IMG/VR virus record: IMGVR_UViG_3300042539_000112
Span: 1-24,222 of that record
Length of the DNA: 24,222 nucleotides
From: a virus
Direction: 5' to 3' (one strand)
The stretch's first letter is position 1, and every line of letters begins with the position of its first letter. The notes under the pieces were generated by a model. That model searched no databases. It saw only the letters and a list, made by a program, of their open reading frames with translations, and was not told the DNA's origin. A program made the position numbers and the translations under genes. Shown here piece after piece: positions 13,778-24,222 of this stretch.

Positions 13778-14604
13778 CGACTAGTATTCCAGCAGTTGCC
13801 AATAATAAAGCAAATGTCACTAGTGCAGAATTTGTGCAATTGGTGATATACAATAATTACTTGCCAGTAGATGCAGGTAATTTGATTGTTGGTCAAGAAT
13901 ATATGATCAAGACTAGCGGTAATACAGCATGGACTACATTAGGTGCGACAAGCAATGTTAGTGGAACAATATTCACAGCAAATGCAAATGTTGCAAGTAC
14001 TACAGGTACAGCAGATGAGATTGAATTTTTGACATTCAGTAGCGCATATACTAATGAAACTATAGCAGGTAATGTCTATACACCATTAGGTGGATTGTTA
14101 AGTGTAGGCGTGCAACAGCGTAGCATCCGTGTCACTAGCGGAGATACTAGCATCGCTATCAGTGGTGTGAGTGGTAACAACATCTATGAAGTATTAGAAA
14201 GCCAGGGTCAGATACGCGGTGGTTTAGTAAAAATATATCGTGGATTCTATAACAATAACATGGTATTGAGCAATGCTTATCTTAGATTCACAGGCATCGT
14301 GACCAATTATGGTGTCAGCGAAGAGCGTGAAGAAAGACTTGATAATTACACTATCACTTTTGATTGTAGCAGTTATAAGTCTGTGTTAGAAAACAGAATT
14401 GCAGGAAGAAAAACAAACAAGGAAAGTTGGCAGTTCTTTGACAGCACAGATAGTAGCATGAATAACATAAGCAGTCTGGCAGGATTTAATTTTGACTTTG
14501 GCGTAGATCCTAAGACAAGACAAACTATACCTACTGCAGGTACTAGCGCAGCCGCGGGCAGCGGTGGTGGCGCGATAGGACCTCGAGGCATACAAAGAGA
14601 TTAA
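13774..14604 (+). CDS. DUF2163-like distal tail protein with an inserted mini-domain
   Basis: This 276-residue protein is coupled to its upstream neighbour. The backbone shows the pattern of DUF2163/gpL-like distal tail proteins: 'FVQLVIYNNYL' (20-30), then 'FLTFSSAYTNETIAGNVYTPLGGLL' region (85-109), 'VGVQQRSIRVTSGDTSIAIS' and 'FTGIVTNYGVSEER'. Between 'IYNNYL' and the 'TFSSAY' strand lies about 45 residues (34-80) with 'LIVGQEYMIKTSGNTAWTTL' and 'GTIFTAN...GTA', a module I know as a free-moving phage domain (vG..Y.I...GtT.w..iGA....G..F.a...GtGtA). The C-terminus is a Gly/Ala-rich flexible tail. No cysteine cluster of the iron-sulfur type is obvious. It probably bridges the tube end and the J-like tip. 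Confidence 0.65.
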   Translation: MTTSIPAVANNKANVTSAEFVQLVIYNNYLPVDAGNLIVGQEYMIKTSGNTAWTTLGATSNVSGTIFTANANVASTTGTADEIEFLTFSSAYTNETIAGNVYTPLGGLLSVGVQQRSIRVTSGDTSIAISGVSGNNIYEVLESQGQIRGGLVKIYRGFYNNNMVLSNAYLRFTGIVTNYGVSEEREERLDNYTITFDCSSYKSVLENRIAGRKTNKESWQFFDSTDSSMNNISSLAGFNFDFGVDPKTRQTIPTAGTSAAAGSGGGAIGPRGIQRD

Positions 14605-14606
14605 TT

Positions 14607-17390
14607 ATGAGTTTTTTCAAGAAAATAGGTAAAACACTTAAGAAAGTCATAGGCGTAGTCGCCGCTGTCGCTGCCGCTGTGTTCATACCAGGCGCAGGAG
14701 CATTCATAGGTAAAGCATTATTAGGCGCGGCTATCAGCATAGGTGCTAGCAAATTATTAGCAAAGCGTGGAGCAGATGCCCCTGCAGGTGGCGATGGTGG
14801 TGGTCGTGTACCATTAAATCCAAGCACAGATAATAAATTACCTGTAGTATATGGATCAGCATGGGTATTTGGTGCAACAACAGATGCTAAGATCAGTCAA
14901 GATCAAAAATACATGTGGTATTGCATATCATTAGCCGAAGTAACTGATACAGGTAATTATAGTTATGATCTAGCAAATGGAATATATCTTGATGGTAGAC
15001 TAGTACAGTTTGGTAACAATGGTGTTGTTACTGGCTTGATCACAAACAACAGTGGTCTAGGTACTGCACAACTTGATACTCGCATGAGTGGTAAGATATA
15101 TATCTGGTTGTTTACTAATGGTTCAAGTTCAGGCGTTAACACAGGTGGACAAACTGCTATACAAATATTGAGTGATGCAAGTACTGGTGGAGGCATTTTC
15201 CCAAGTGAGTTGCGTTGGAATGGATCAGTTTACACTACAGGTGGACAGAGCCCAACGATGAACAACACAGCGTTTGCAATCGTGCGTGTAGAGTACAATC
15301 CTGACGCAGGTACTACAGGTCAACCTGCATTGAATGTTAAATTGACTAACAATATGGGCGCGGCATTTGGCGCAAGACCTGGTGCTGTGATATTAGATTA
15401 TCTGACTAATGATAGATATGGATGCAATATACCATTATCACAGATCGATACAGGTAGTTTAACTACATTAGACGCATATAGCAATCAACAAGTTAGTTAT
15501 ATCGATGTTAATGGCAATCCACAGATACAACCCTATAGATATCGCATCAATGGTGCAGTAAACACAGCGCAAACATGTTTGAACAACTTGCAGACCATGG
15601 TCGATAGTTGCGATAGTTGGTTGCAATATAGCGAAGCGACAGGTAAATGGCGCGTGATCATGAACGCACCTTACAGTGGTGCAGAATCAAATCTATTCTT
15701 AGTTGATAGCAATAATCTCGTCGGTGGCGTACAGATCAATCCTGTAGATTTAAATGAGACATATAACCAAGTAGAAGTCGCATATCCAAACAACAATATC
15801 AAAGATCAAACAGATTATCAAGTTATCGATTTGACAAATCCTGCAAATTGGAGCAATCAAAACTTTGATGACATATTGAGTCCAAATGAAGCAGTCAATA
15901 GATTGAACATCAGTCTGCCATTAGTCAATAGCGCAGTACAAGCAAAGTATCTAGCCGCAAGACGATTGTTACAAAGTCGTGAGGATTTAGTCATCAGTTG
16001 TGATTTAGATTACTCAGGTATACAGATAGAAGCAGGTGATGTCATTCGCGTAGGTCAACCTGATTATGGTTGGGGACCTATCAGCACGAATCCTTCGAAT
16101 CCATACAAATTGTTCCGTGTCAGCAATGTAAGCGAACAGACATTAGAAGATGGTAGTTTGGTAGCAAGCATAGAAGCGTTTGAATATAATAATACAGTCT
16201 ATGCTGATAATGCTATCACAGATTTTGTACCTGCTGACAATACAGGCTTGACTGATCCTAATGTGATCAGCAAACCATGTGCTCCATTAGTGACAACATT
16301 AGACGATATCGCTACACCAGTCATCGATGCTTTCCAAGTTGAGACATGCGTACCTGATGAAGGTACAGTATTGTACATGGATTTCAACTATGGTACTGAT
16401 AGTAATGTGCAGACGCATCAATTATATCGCACCATACAAAGCGCAGGTGGCATACCATTCACAAATAGTGACAGCGCAAATGCATATTTCAACACGATAT
16501 CTATAACTGTCAACGATCTAGCAGCCAACACATACTATTGGAGTGCTACTGCTAGAAATGACACAGCAGGGCGTTATAGTGATGGTAGTGCATCATATAC
16601 ATGGGGCGGCGCAAGCATACAGCCCTATAATCCTGACACTACAAGAGGTGGATTGCCAGGTACTAGTTATAGACCAAACAGCATTCCTGCTAGTGCAATC
16701 GCAGGTGGTGGCGGAATAGGCGTAAGTAAAATAACAGCAGGTACATTTATTACAATATCTCCTACTAGTGGTTTAGGAAATGTAACTGTGAATGCATTTG
16801 AGCCTAGAATGACTACTATATTTAGAATATCAGATATAGGTAATGCAGTTACGGTACCTCCTGTAGATTTAACGACTGCACCATCATATAACATTCCTGT
16901 GTATCTTGATGGTACAGATCCAGGCGCAAACTACATATATCCATATTTTCAAGGTACATCAACTACTGCCAATGGATACTTAGCAAATAGTACTAGTCAA
17001 TATTATCCATGGAATGCATCAGTTTTAAATATGCCTGATGGTACTGATAATTGGTATATTTTTACAGCATTGCAAACAGCAAATGCGAATCCTACATTAA
17101 CATCAGGTCGTCCAGTACAATTAGAATTAGATATGCAGGTAGCCGCTAATGCAAATACTAGTATACAAGTTCTACCGATTTATACTAATAGCGGTAACAC
17201 ATATTTGTTTGGATTTACTAGTTTAATGGATACTGTAGAATGTCCAGCAAATACACCGGTAACTGTGAATAAACAAGATGCTATTTCATATCTTGGTGGT
17301 CAAGACGCATATGGATATGCAATTAGAAATATTGGTGCTAACAGTAGAGCAACAATACAATCTTGTTCATTCATAGTGAGACAACCATAA
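14607..17390 (+). CDS. J-like central tail tip / host specificity protein
   Basis: The 927-residue protein starts two bases after its neighbour. Residues 14-50 form a hydrophobic Ala/Val-rich segment, common in tail tip proteins of this class. 'NKLPVVYGSAWVFGA' (76-90) and 'MWYCISLAEV' (103-112) match the entry to the J hub domains. A middle part contains 'CLNNLQTMVDSCDSWLQYSE', 'VEVAYPNNNIKDQTDYQVID' and 'LLQSREDLVISCDLDYSGIQ', typical of gpJ-like hub domains. A fibronectin-like stretch follows near 570-690. At about residue 698 a linker 'GIGVSKITAGTFITISPTSG' opens a C-terminal domain to 927 that looks different in composition and is the likely receptor-contacting part. The protein closes the tail tube and directs host binding. 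The NlpC/P60 peptidase gene often found just before J is absent. Confidence 0.85.
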   Translation: MSFFKKIGKTLKKVIGVVAAVAAAVFIPGAGAFIGKALLGAAISIGASKLLAKRGADAPAGGDGGGRVPLNPSTDNKLPVVYGSAWVFGATTDAKISQDQKYMWYCISLAEVTDTGNYSYDLANGIYLDGRLVQFGNNGVVTGLITNNSGLGTAQLDTRMSGKIYIWLFTNGSSSGVNTGGQTAIQILSDASTGGGIFPSELRWNGSVYTTGGQSPTMNNTAFAIVRVEYNPDAGTTGQPALNVKLTNNMGAAFGARPGAVILDYLTNDRYGCNIPLSQIDTGSLTTLDAYSNQQVSYIDVNGNPQIQPYRYRINGAVNTAQTCLNNLQTMVDSCDSWLQYSEATGKWRVIMNAPYSGAESNLFLVDSNNLVGGVQINPVDLNETYNQVEVAYPNNNIKDQTDYQVIDLTNPANWSNQNFDDILSPNEAVNRLNISLPLVNSAVQAKYLAARRLLQSREDLVISCDLDYSGIQIEAGDVIRVGQPDYGWGPISTNPSNPYKLFRVSNVSEQTLEDGSLVASIEAFEYNNTVYADNAITDFVPADNTGLTDPNVISKPCAPLVTTLDDIATPVIDAFQVETCVPDEGTVLYMDFNYGTDSNVQTHQLYRTIQSAGGIPFTNSDSANAYFNTISITVNDLAANTYYWSATARNDTAGRYSDGSASYTWGGASIQPYNPDTTRGGLPGTSYRPNSIPASAIAGGGGIGVSKITAGTFITISPTSGLGNVTVNAFEPRMTTIFRISDIGNAVTVPPVDLTTAPSYNIPVYLDGTDPGANYIYPYFQGTSTTANGYLANSTSQYYPWNASVLNMPDGTDNWYIFTALQTANANPTLTSGRPVQLELDMQVAANANTSIQVLPIYTNSGNTYLFGFTSLMDTVECPANTPVTVNKQDAISYLGGQDAYGYAIRNIGANSRATIQSCSFIVRQP

Positions 17391-17452
17391 AGAAATAATA
17401 AATATATATAGGAAACAAGAATCTGAGTTTACTACTAAACGGCGCGAAAACG

Positions 17453-17917
17453 ATGACAATAGCAGGCACAGAGATGCAATGCCTGGAAATTTATACCGGA
17501 GAAAGTTATACTTTTCCCATATCGTTTACTGACGCAAATGGTAATGCAGCCAATGCACTAGTACCAAATGCTTGGTCATTAACTGCAAGTGCAAAATTTT
17601 ATGAAGTTGATAATGTAACTTATGTCAATGATACAGAAGTTATATTAGGAAATCTAACATTAGATACTCAACCTGCACCTAATGCGTATACATTGGTAAC
17701 CAATTGGACTAATGCTAATATCGGTACAGCATATCTATATGTTGGTTATGATATCACTAATACTGGTAATGGTACACCAACTATAAATTTAGCAAATAAC
17801 GCGGCTAATAGTACATTAGTCATAGTGACATTGACTGTGAGTAAACAAAGTACAGCAAATGCGAGTTTAGCAGATGTCAATAGAGAGCCATTAGGCTTTA
17901 TAGTAAGGTATCAATAA
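17453..17917 (+). CDS. BppU-like baseplate/fibre-base protein (154 aa from first ATG)
   Basis: From ATG 17453 the product is 154 residues: 'LEIYTGESYTFPISFTDANGN' near the N-terminus resembles the 'l.rGdd.t.pi.f.d.nG' opening of BppU-like N-terminal domains, which anchor fibres to the tail tip. The rest is strand-rich with many Asn, Thr and Ala. No ribosome binding site precedes this ATG. The frame stays open upstream, and a CTG at 17423 lies seven bases after AGGAAA (17410-17415) and would add 'SLLLNGAKT', so the true start may be that CTG (164 aa). The gene ends two bases before the large fibre gene. It probably links the J-like tip to the fibres. Confidence 0.65.
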   Translation: MTIAGTEMQCLEIYTGESYTFPISFTDANGNAANALVPNAWSLTASAKFYEVDNVTYVNDTEVILGNLTLDTQPAPNAYTLVTNWTNANIGTAYLYVGYDITNTGNGTPTINLANNAANSTLVIVTLTVSKQSTANASLADVNREPLGFIVRYQ

Positions 17918-17918
17918 T

Positions 17919-20153
17919 ATGGCTGAGATAATCATTGATCAAACCGATCTTAATCTTACCATAACACCTAACACGACACAACTCAATGTGTTCACAGGTG
18001 GTTATGCATGTGCGCAAGGTAATACCACAGAGTTTCAATATAACAATGGTGGTGTGTTAGCAGGCGCTAATGGGTTGACATACAATAGCGGTACACAGAC
18101 TACTACTGCCGCAAACCTAACAGTAACTAACGATACAAATCTAGGTGCAGTAGGAAATGTCACGATCACAGGTGGTAATCTCAACCAATTCTTGCAGACT
18201 GATGGCGCGGGCGGATTGAGTTTTGCTGACATTGCAAATGCAAACTATGCTAATTTCGCTGGCACAGTATTGACTAACGCACAACCAAATATAACTAGTG
18301 TAGGTAATCTAAGCAATCTAACAGTCACAGGAAATGTCACAGCCAATTACTTCTTAGGTAATGGTAGCCAATTGACAGGTATAGGTGATGGTACACAAAT
18401 AAGCAATGGTACTAGCAATGTAAGAGTCAATGGCGCAAATGGTAATGTAAGCATAGGCGTCAATGGTAATGCTAACATATTAGTTGCCACAAGCACAGGC
18501 ATAGTTGTTACTAGAGCAAATCTTGGTAATGCAAGCAATCTTACCATCACAGGTGGTATTAATGGTTATTTCTTGCAGACAGATGGTACAGGAAACTTGA
18601 CATGGGCCGCAGGTGGCAATGTCTCAGGTAATGGTGTGCCAGGTGGTGCTAACACACAGATACAATTCAATGATGGTGGTAGTTTTGGTGGTAAAGCAGG
18701 ATTTACATTTAATAGAACTACTGATTTATTAAATGCCCCAGGTGCTATTACAGCAGTAGGTAATATTACCGGTAGTTTTATAATAGGCGATGGTAGTTTA
18801 TTAAGCAATGTAACCGCAGGTCAATTTTTATCTAATGGTAATAGTAATTTAGGATTATATACTTCAAATGGCAATGCTACTTTTAGTATTGCTGGCGTTT
18901 CTAATGTTGTAGTTATTGCAAATACTGGTATGAATGTTGCAGGAAATATTACTGCATCAAATGTGTATGCAAATAGTGGTATAATAAGAGCATTTAATAT
19001 TCAAGGTAACACAGGTGGTTTTACTGGTAATCTTACCGCAGTCAACATAGTAAGTAACCTCGCGCGCGGCACTAGTAATATAAGCATTTTTGCAAACGCA
19101 GGCAATATCGGTATGTCTGTAAATGGTACAGCCAATATCGTGACTGTTAGCACCAGCGGCATGAATCTAACTACAGGTTCATATACTGGTAATGGTAGTG
19201 GATTGACTGACTTGACAGGCGCGAATGTCACAGGCACAGTAGCAAACGCAACTTATGCAGTAAGCGCAGGTAGCGCAAATAGTGTAGCAGGTGCTAATGT
19301 AAGTGGTCAAGTAGCAAACGCACTTGTCGCCGGCACAGTTTATACGGCAGCACAACCTAACATCACTTCAGTCGGTACATTGACAGGTTTAGGAGTGAAT
19401 GGAAATATTACTGCTGCCAATATCACAGCAAATACAGGTAGATTTACAGGTAACGGTAGTGGTTTATCAGCAATCGCAGGTGGTAATATCACTGGACAAG
19501 TAGCGAATGCACTAATCGCAGGTACAGTTTATACTGCCGCTCAACCAAACATCACAAGTGTTGGTAATCTAACTGATTTAATTTTAAACAATACTACTAT
19601 TCGTTTAGGTACAAATTCTTTTGCAAATAGTAATGCTGTTGCAATAGGTAGCAACGCAAATGCTATAATAAGGGGTGTCGCAATAGGTAATTCGAGCCGA
19701 GCCGGTTCAGAGGGTACGGCAATAGGATATTTAGCAAATGCTAGTCAAGAGTCTATTGCAATTGGTGCACAAGCATCATCATCCAATAATGCTATAAGTC
19801 TTGGTGATGGCGCAGCCGCGGGATCGAATGCAATCGCAATAGGAGTATTTGCTTCTTCTAGTAACCGTAGTGTTGTTTTAGGAGCATATTCCGATGACAA
19901 TAGTGTATCAGGTCCATGCATTATTATAGGGTCTAATTCTACTGGAAATTCATCTAATACTATATCAATAGGTAGTAATAGTTCTGCTAATGCACAGAAT
20001 ACAATTATAATTAATGCTACTGGATCATTGATAACTTCAAATACAGCCAATTCATTATTCATAAAACCAATTCGTACAGTCAATAGCATAGCAGGATTAA
20101 ATGCTTTATACTATAATAGTACTACAGGTGAGATCGTAGTTTATGTACCATAA
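17919..20153 (+). CDS. Tail fibre with NITSVGNL repeats and YadA-like beta-roll
   Basis: The 744-residue protein starts one base after the previous stop. After a short anchor ('MAEIIIDQTDLNLTI'), it is built of low-charge Asn/Gly/Thr/Ala repeats of the type 'QPNITSVGNLTxLxVxGN' and 'FLGNGSQLTGI', which I know from many aquatic phage fibres. One 63-residue unit is repeated in tandem (19287 and 19476). From about residue 557 to 700, repeats 'AVAIGSNANA', 'GVAIGNSSRAG', 'GTAIGYLANA', 'SIAIGAQASS' and 'AIAIGVFASS' match the ~14-residue head repeats of YadA-like trimeric adhesins and predict a trimeric left-handed beta-roll. The short end 'SLFIKPIRTV' to 'GEIVVYVP' resembles ends of endosialidase-type self-cleaving fibres but lacks the chaperone domain. 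It is probably a trimeric receptor-binding fibre. Confidence 0.82.
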   Translation: MAEIIIDQTDLNLTITPNTTQLNVFTGGYACAQGNTTEFQYNNGGVLAGANGLTYNSGTQTTTAANLTVTNDTNLGAVGNVTITGGNLNQFLQTDGAGGLSFADIANANYANFAGTVLTNAQPNITSVGNLSNLTVTGNVTANYFLGNGSQLTGIGDGTQISNGTSNVRVNGANGNVSIGVNGNANILVATSTGIVVTRANLGNASNLTITGGINGYFLQTDGTGNLTWAAGGNVSGNGVPGGANTQIQFNDGGSFGGKAGFTFNRTTDLLNAPGAITAVGNITGSFIIGDGSLLSNVTAGQFLSNGNSNLGLYTSNGNATFSIAGVSNVVVIANTGMNVAGNITASNVYANSGIIRAFNIQGNTGGFTGNLTAVNIVSNLARGTSNISIFANAGNIGMSVNGTANIVTVSTSGMNLTTGSYTGNGSGLTDLTGANVTGTVANATYAVSAGSANSVAGANVSGQVANALVAGTVYTAAQPNITSVGTLTGLGVNGNITAANITANTGRFTGNGSGLSAIAGGNITGQVANALIAGTVYTAAQPNITSVGNLTDLILNNTTIRLGTNSFANSNAVAIGSNANAIIRGVAIGNSSRAGSEGTAIGYLANASQESIAIGAQASSSNNAISLGDGAAAGSNAIAIGVFASSSNRSVVLGAYSDDNSVSGPCIIIGSNSTGNSSNTISIGSNSSANAQNTIIINATGSLITSNTANSLFIKPIRTVNSIAGLNALYYNSTTGEIVVYVP
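19287..19574 (+). repeat. Tandem protein-level repeat in the fibre gene (period 189 bp)
   Basis: Bases 19287-19385 and 19476-19574 encode 33-residue blocks differing at about five positions ('GQVANALVAGTVYTAAQPNI' and 'GQVANALIAGTVYTAAQPNI'). Codons differ at many synonymous sites, so the duplication is old, or sequence identity is being selected against. A less similar third relative lies near 18260-18310 ('FAGTVLTNAQPNITSVGNL'). Confidence 0.75.
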
Positions 20154-20168
20154 TAAATAAGATATAAC

Positions 20169-20198
20169 ACGCAACATTGCGAGGTAGTAGTGTTGCGT
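20169..20198 (+). promoter_or_regulatory. Perfect 8-bp hairpin in the leader of the next gene
   Basis: ACGCAACA (20169-20176) and TGTTGCGT (20191-20198) are exact reverse complements with a 14-base loop. The loop contains TTGCGAGGTAG, nearly a copy of AATGCGAGGAAG (20203-20214) that includes the ribosome binding site of the next gene. No T-run follows, so a terminator is unlikely. It may be a translational control element or a transcript-stabilising stem. Confidence 0.5.
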
Positions 20199-20219
20199 CA
20201 CTAATGCGAGGAAGCAGAG

Positions 20220-21035
20220 ATGGCAAAATTCAGTCAAAACACGCTCAATCAAGTGGGCGGATTCGATGGACAAGTACTAGCACAAGAACTTGTCTATAAC
20301 CAGAAAGACTTCTGGAACTTAGCATGGAGTAACATCACAAGTTACCCAAGTGGTTGGCAGACAGGCACTACGCCAATCAACTTAACAGGTGCAACGATTG
20401 ATGCGACAATCATTCGCAGAGCCATCACAAACTTCCGTGACAGTCGCAGTGGATATGATTTCACTATATCAGACTATCCATTAGTCAGCAAGATCACAGA
20501 CATAACTGCTACAACTACAGGTACAAATATATTGACTTGTAGTAGTACAGCAGAACTATTCGTAGGTATGCCCGTACAATTTCGCGGCACAGTATTTGGT
20601 GGCGTAGCGATCAACACAACATACTATGTCAAAGAAGTTATTACTAGCACTACTTTTACTATTAGCGACACTCGCGGGGCAGCACCAACTTATACACCAG
20701 GTACTGTTTTTGCATTATCTACAGCCACTGGTTCTATGACGATGAATCGCATAGAAGCATTACCCATATCATTGAGTATCACTAACAGAGTGAATAGTGC
20801 TGGCACATTCACACTAGTCATCGATGAAGAAACATGGGCTACAATAGGCCGTGATAGTTTGCAAGTCACATACTCAGGATTACCTGGTGACCCCGATCTT
20901 GGTATCAATGCTAGTGACCCAGCATGTTTCACAGGCAGGATCAAGATCAGTTTTCCCGCGAGTGGCACTACCCCTGCATATGACGAGAGCATATTCTTGT
21001 TATTCTTGGTAGCGTCAGACGGCGTATATAATTAA
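20220..21035 (+). CDS. BppU-like fibre-base protein with an inserted module (271 aa)
   Basis: GCGAGGAAG (20206-20214) precedes ATG 20220. The N-terminus has 'FDGQVLAQELVYNQKDFWNL', and 'PINLTGATIDATIIRRAITN' (52-71) followed later by 'LPISLSITNRVNSAGTFTLV' matches the two halves of a BppU-like beta domain (linear 'LtGa.i.a.ir' then 'g.f.l.i...t'). Between the halves, about residues 92-176 form an extra segment ('GTNILTCSSTAELFVGMPVQ', 'NTTYYVKEVITSTTFTIS', 'GSMTM') that I recognise as a mobile phage module (L.vGm.v.f.g...Gg....TtYYV..i.s.t.F.iS.t). It would attach the following collagen-like fibre to the tail tip. The next gene follows after 12 bp with AAGGAGA. Confidence 0.65.
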   Translation: MAKFSQNTLNQVGGFDGQVLAQELVYNQKDFWNLAWSNITSYPSGWQTGTTPINLTGATIDATIIRRAITNFRDSRSGYDFTISDYPLVSKITDITATTTGTNILTCSSTAELFVGMPVQFRGTVFGGVAINTTYYVKEVITSTTFTISDTRGAAPTYTPGTVFALSTATGSMTMNRIEALPISLSITNRVNSAGTFTLVIDEETWATIGRDSLQVTYSGLPGDPDLGINASDPACFTGRIKISFPASGTTPAYDESIFLLFLVASDGVYN

Positions 21036-24122
<3,087 letters not shown>

Positions 24123-24128
24123 GGAAAA

Positions 24129-24222
24129 ATGAACATGTTAGAAACATTGATGGCTTTTATTAAATCATTACCAACTTGGCTTGGTGCAGTTGCAGAAGTG
24201 TTGGTAGTTGCCATCATATTCA
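24129..24222 (+). CDS. Hydrophobic small protein, N-terminal part (runs off window)
   Basis: AAGGA (24121-24125) precedes two in-frame ATGs at 24129 and 24135. The second has the better spacing (nine bases) and begins MLETLMAFIKSL. The visible 31 residues contain an amphipathic start followed by 'WLGAVAEVLVVAIIF', probably the beginning of a membrane segment. Its position just after the last fibre gene is a common place for holins, but nothing visible proves that. The gene continues beyond the window. Confidence 0.5.
   Translation, partial: MNMLETLMAFIKSLPTWLGAVAEVLVVAIIF

Noticed and set aside
19745-20089. 114-residue minus-strand ORF opposite the YadA-like repeats
   Set aside because: It is a shadow of the repeat-rich sense gene, with no ribosome binding site or recognisable domain.

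Overview
This window is the late structural region of a tailed double-stranded DNA phage with a long, non-contractile, lambda-like tail (siphovirus type). Every supported gene lies on the + strand. Genes are packed with 1-8 bp overlaps (ATGA, TAATG) or short gaps, and no gap exceeds about 70 bp. The DNA looks AT-rich, around 40% GC by eye (not counted). The style of the fibres (collagen-like Gly-X-Thr tracts, 'NITSVGNLTxLTVxGN' repeats, C1q-like tip) and of the small genes resembles uncultured marine or freshwater phage genomes that I know. The host cannot be named from this sequence. No tRNA, integrase, att site, CRISPR array, insertion sequence or replication gene is visible.

Layout: (1) 2-2364 holds the end of a class I methyltransferase, seven small genes of mostly unknown function (including a 17-residue Lys/Pro microORF) and a small-terminase candidate. 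(2) 2318-6218 holds the large terminase, a free-standing HNH endonuclease whose start codon lies in a perfect hairpin, a small acidic protein and the portal. (3) 6263-9110 holds the scaffold, major capsid protein and two head-tail joining proteins. No separate prohead protease is visible. (4) 9137-13078 holds the tail tube protein, a strong intrinsic terminator, a small helical protein, the tail assembly chaperones gpG and gpGT with a canonical -1 slippery heptamer, a gp10-like tail-completion protein and a 742-residue tape measure. (5) 13091-17390 holds two minor tail proteins and the J-like central tail tip protein. (6) 17423-24122 holds the fibre cassette: a BppU-like protein, a fibre with a YadA-like beta-roll, a second BppU-like protein and a collagen-like fibre with a C1q-like tip. 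The window ends in the first 31 codons of a hydrophobic protein.

How the genes work together: the terminase packages DNA through the portal into a scaffolded shell. The joining proteins close the head. gpG/gpGT chaperone the tape measure while the tube polymerises around it. The distal proteins, J-like tip and fibres form the host-recognition apparatus.

Most unusual points: (a) the T part of gpGT is itself broken into two frames just after the canonical -1 site, joined by an ATGA stop/start; (b) a 9-bp perfect hairpin covers the terL stop and the HNH start; (c) a tail gene seems to lack an ATG where its ribosome binding site predicts one (CTG instead); (d) short exchangeable modules are inserted inside two tail proteins; (e) the collagen tract carries the mark of a recent 18-bp duplication. 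I found no convincing new defence or retroelement system.
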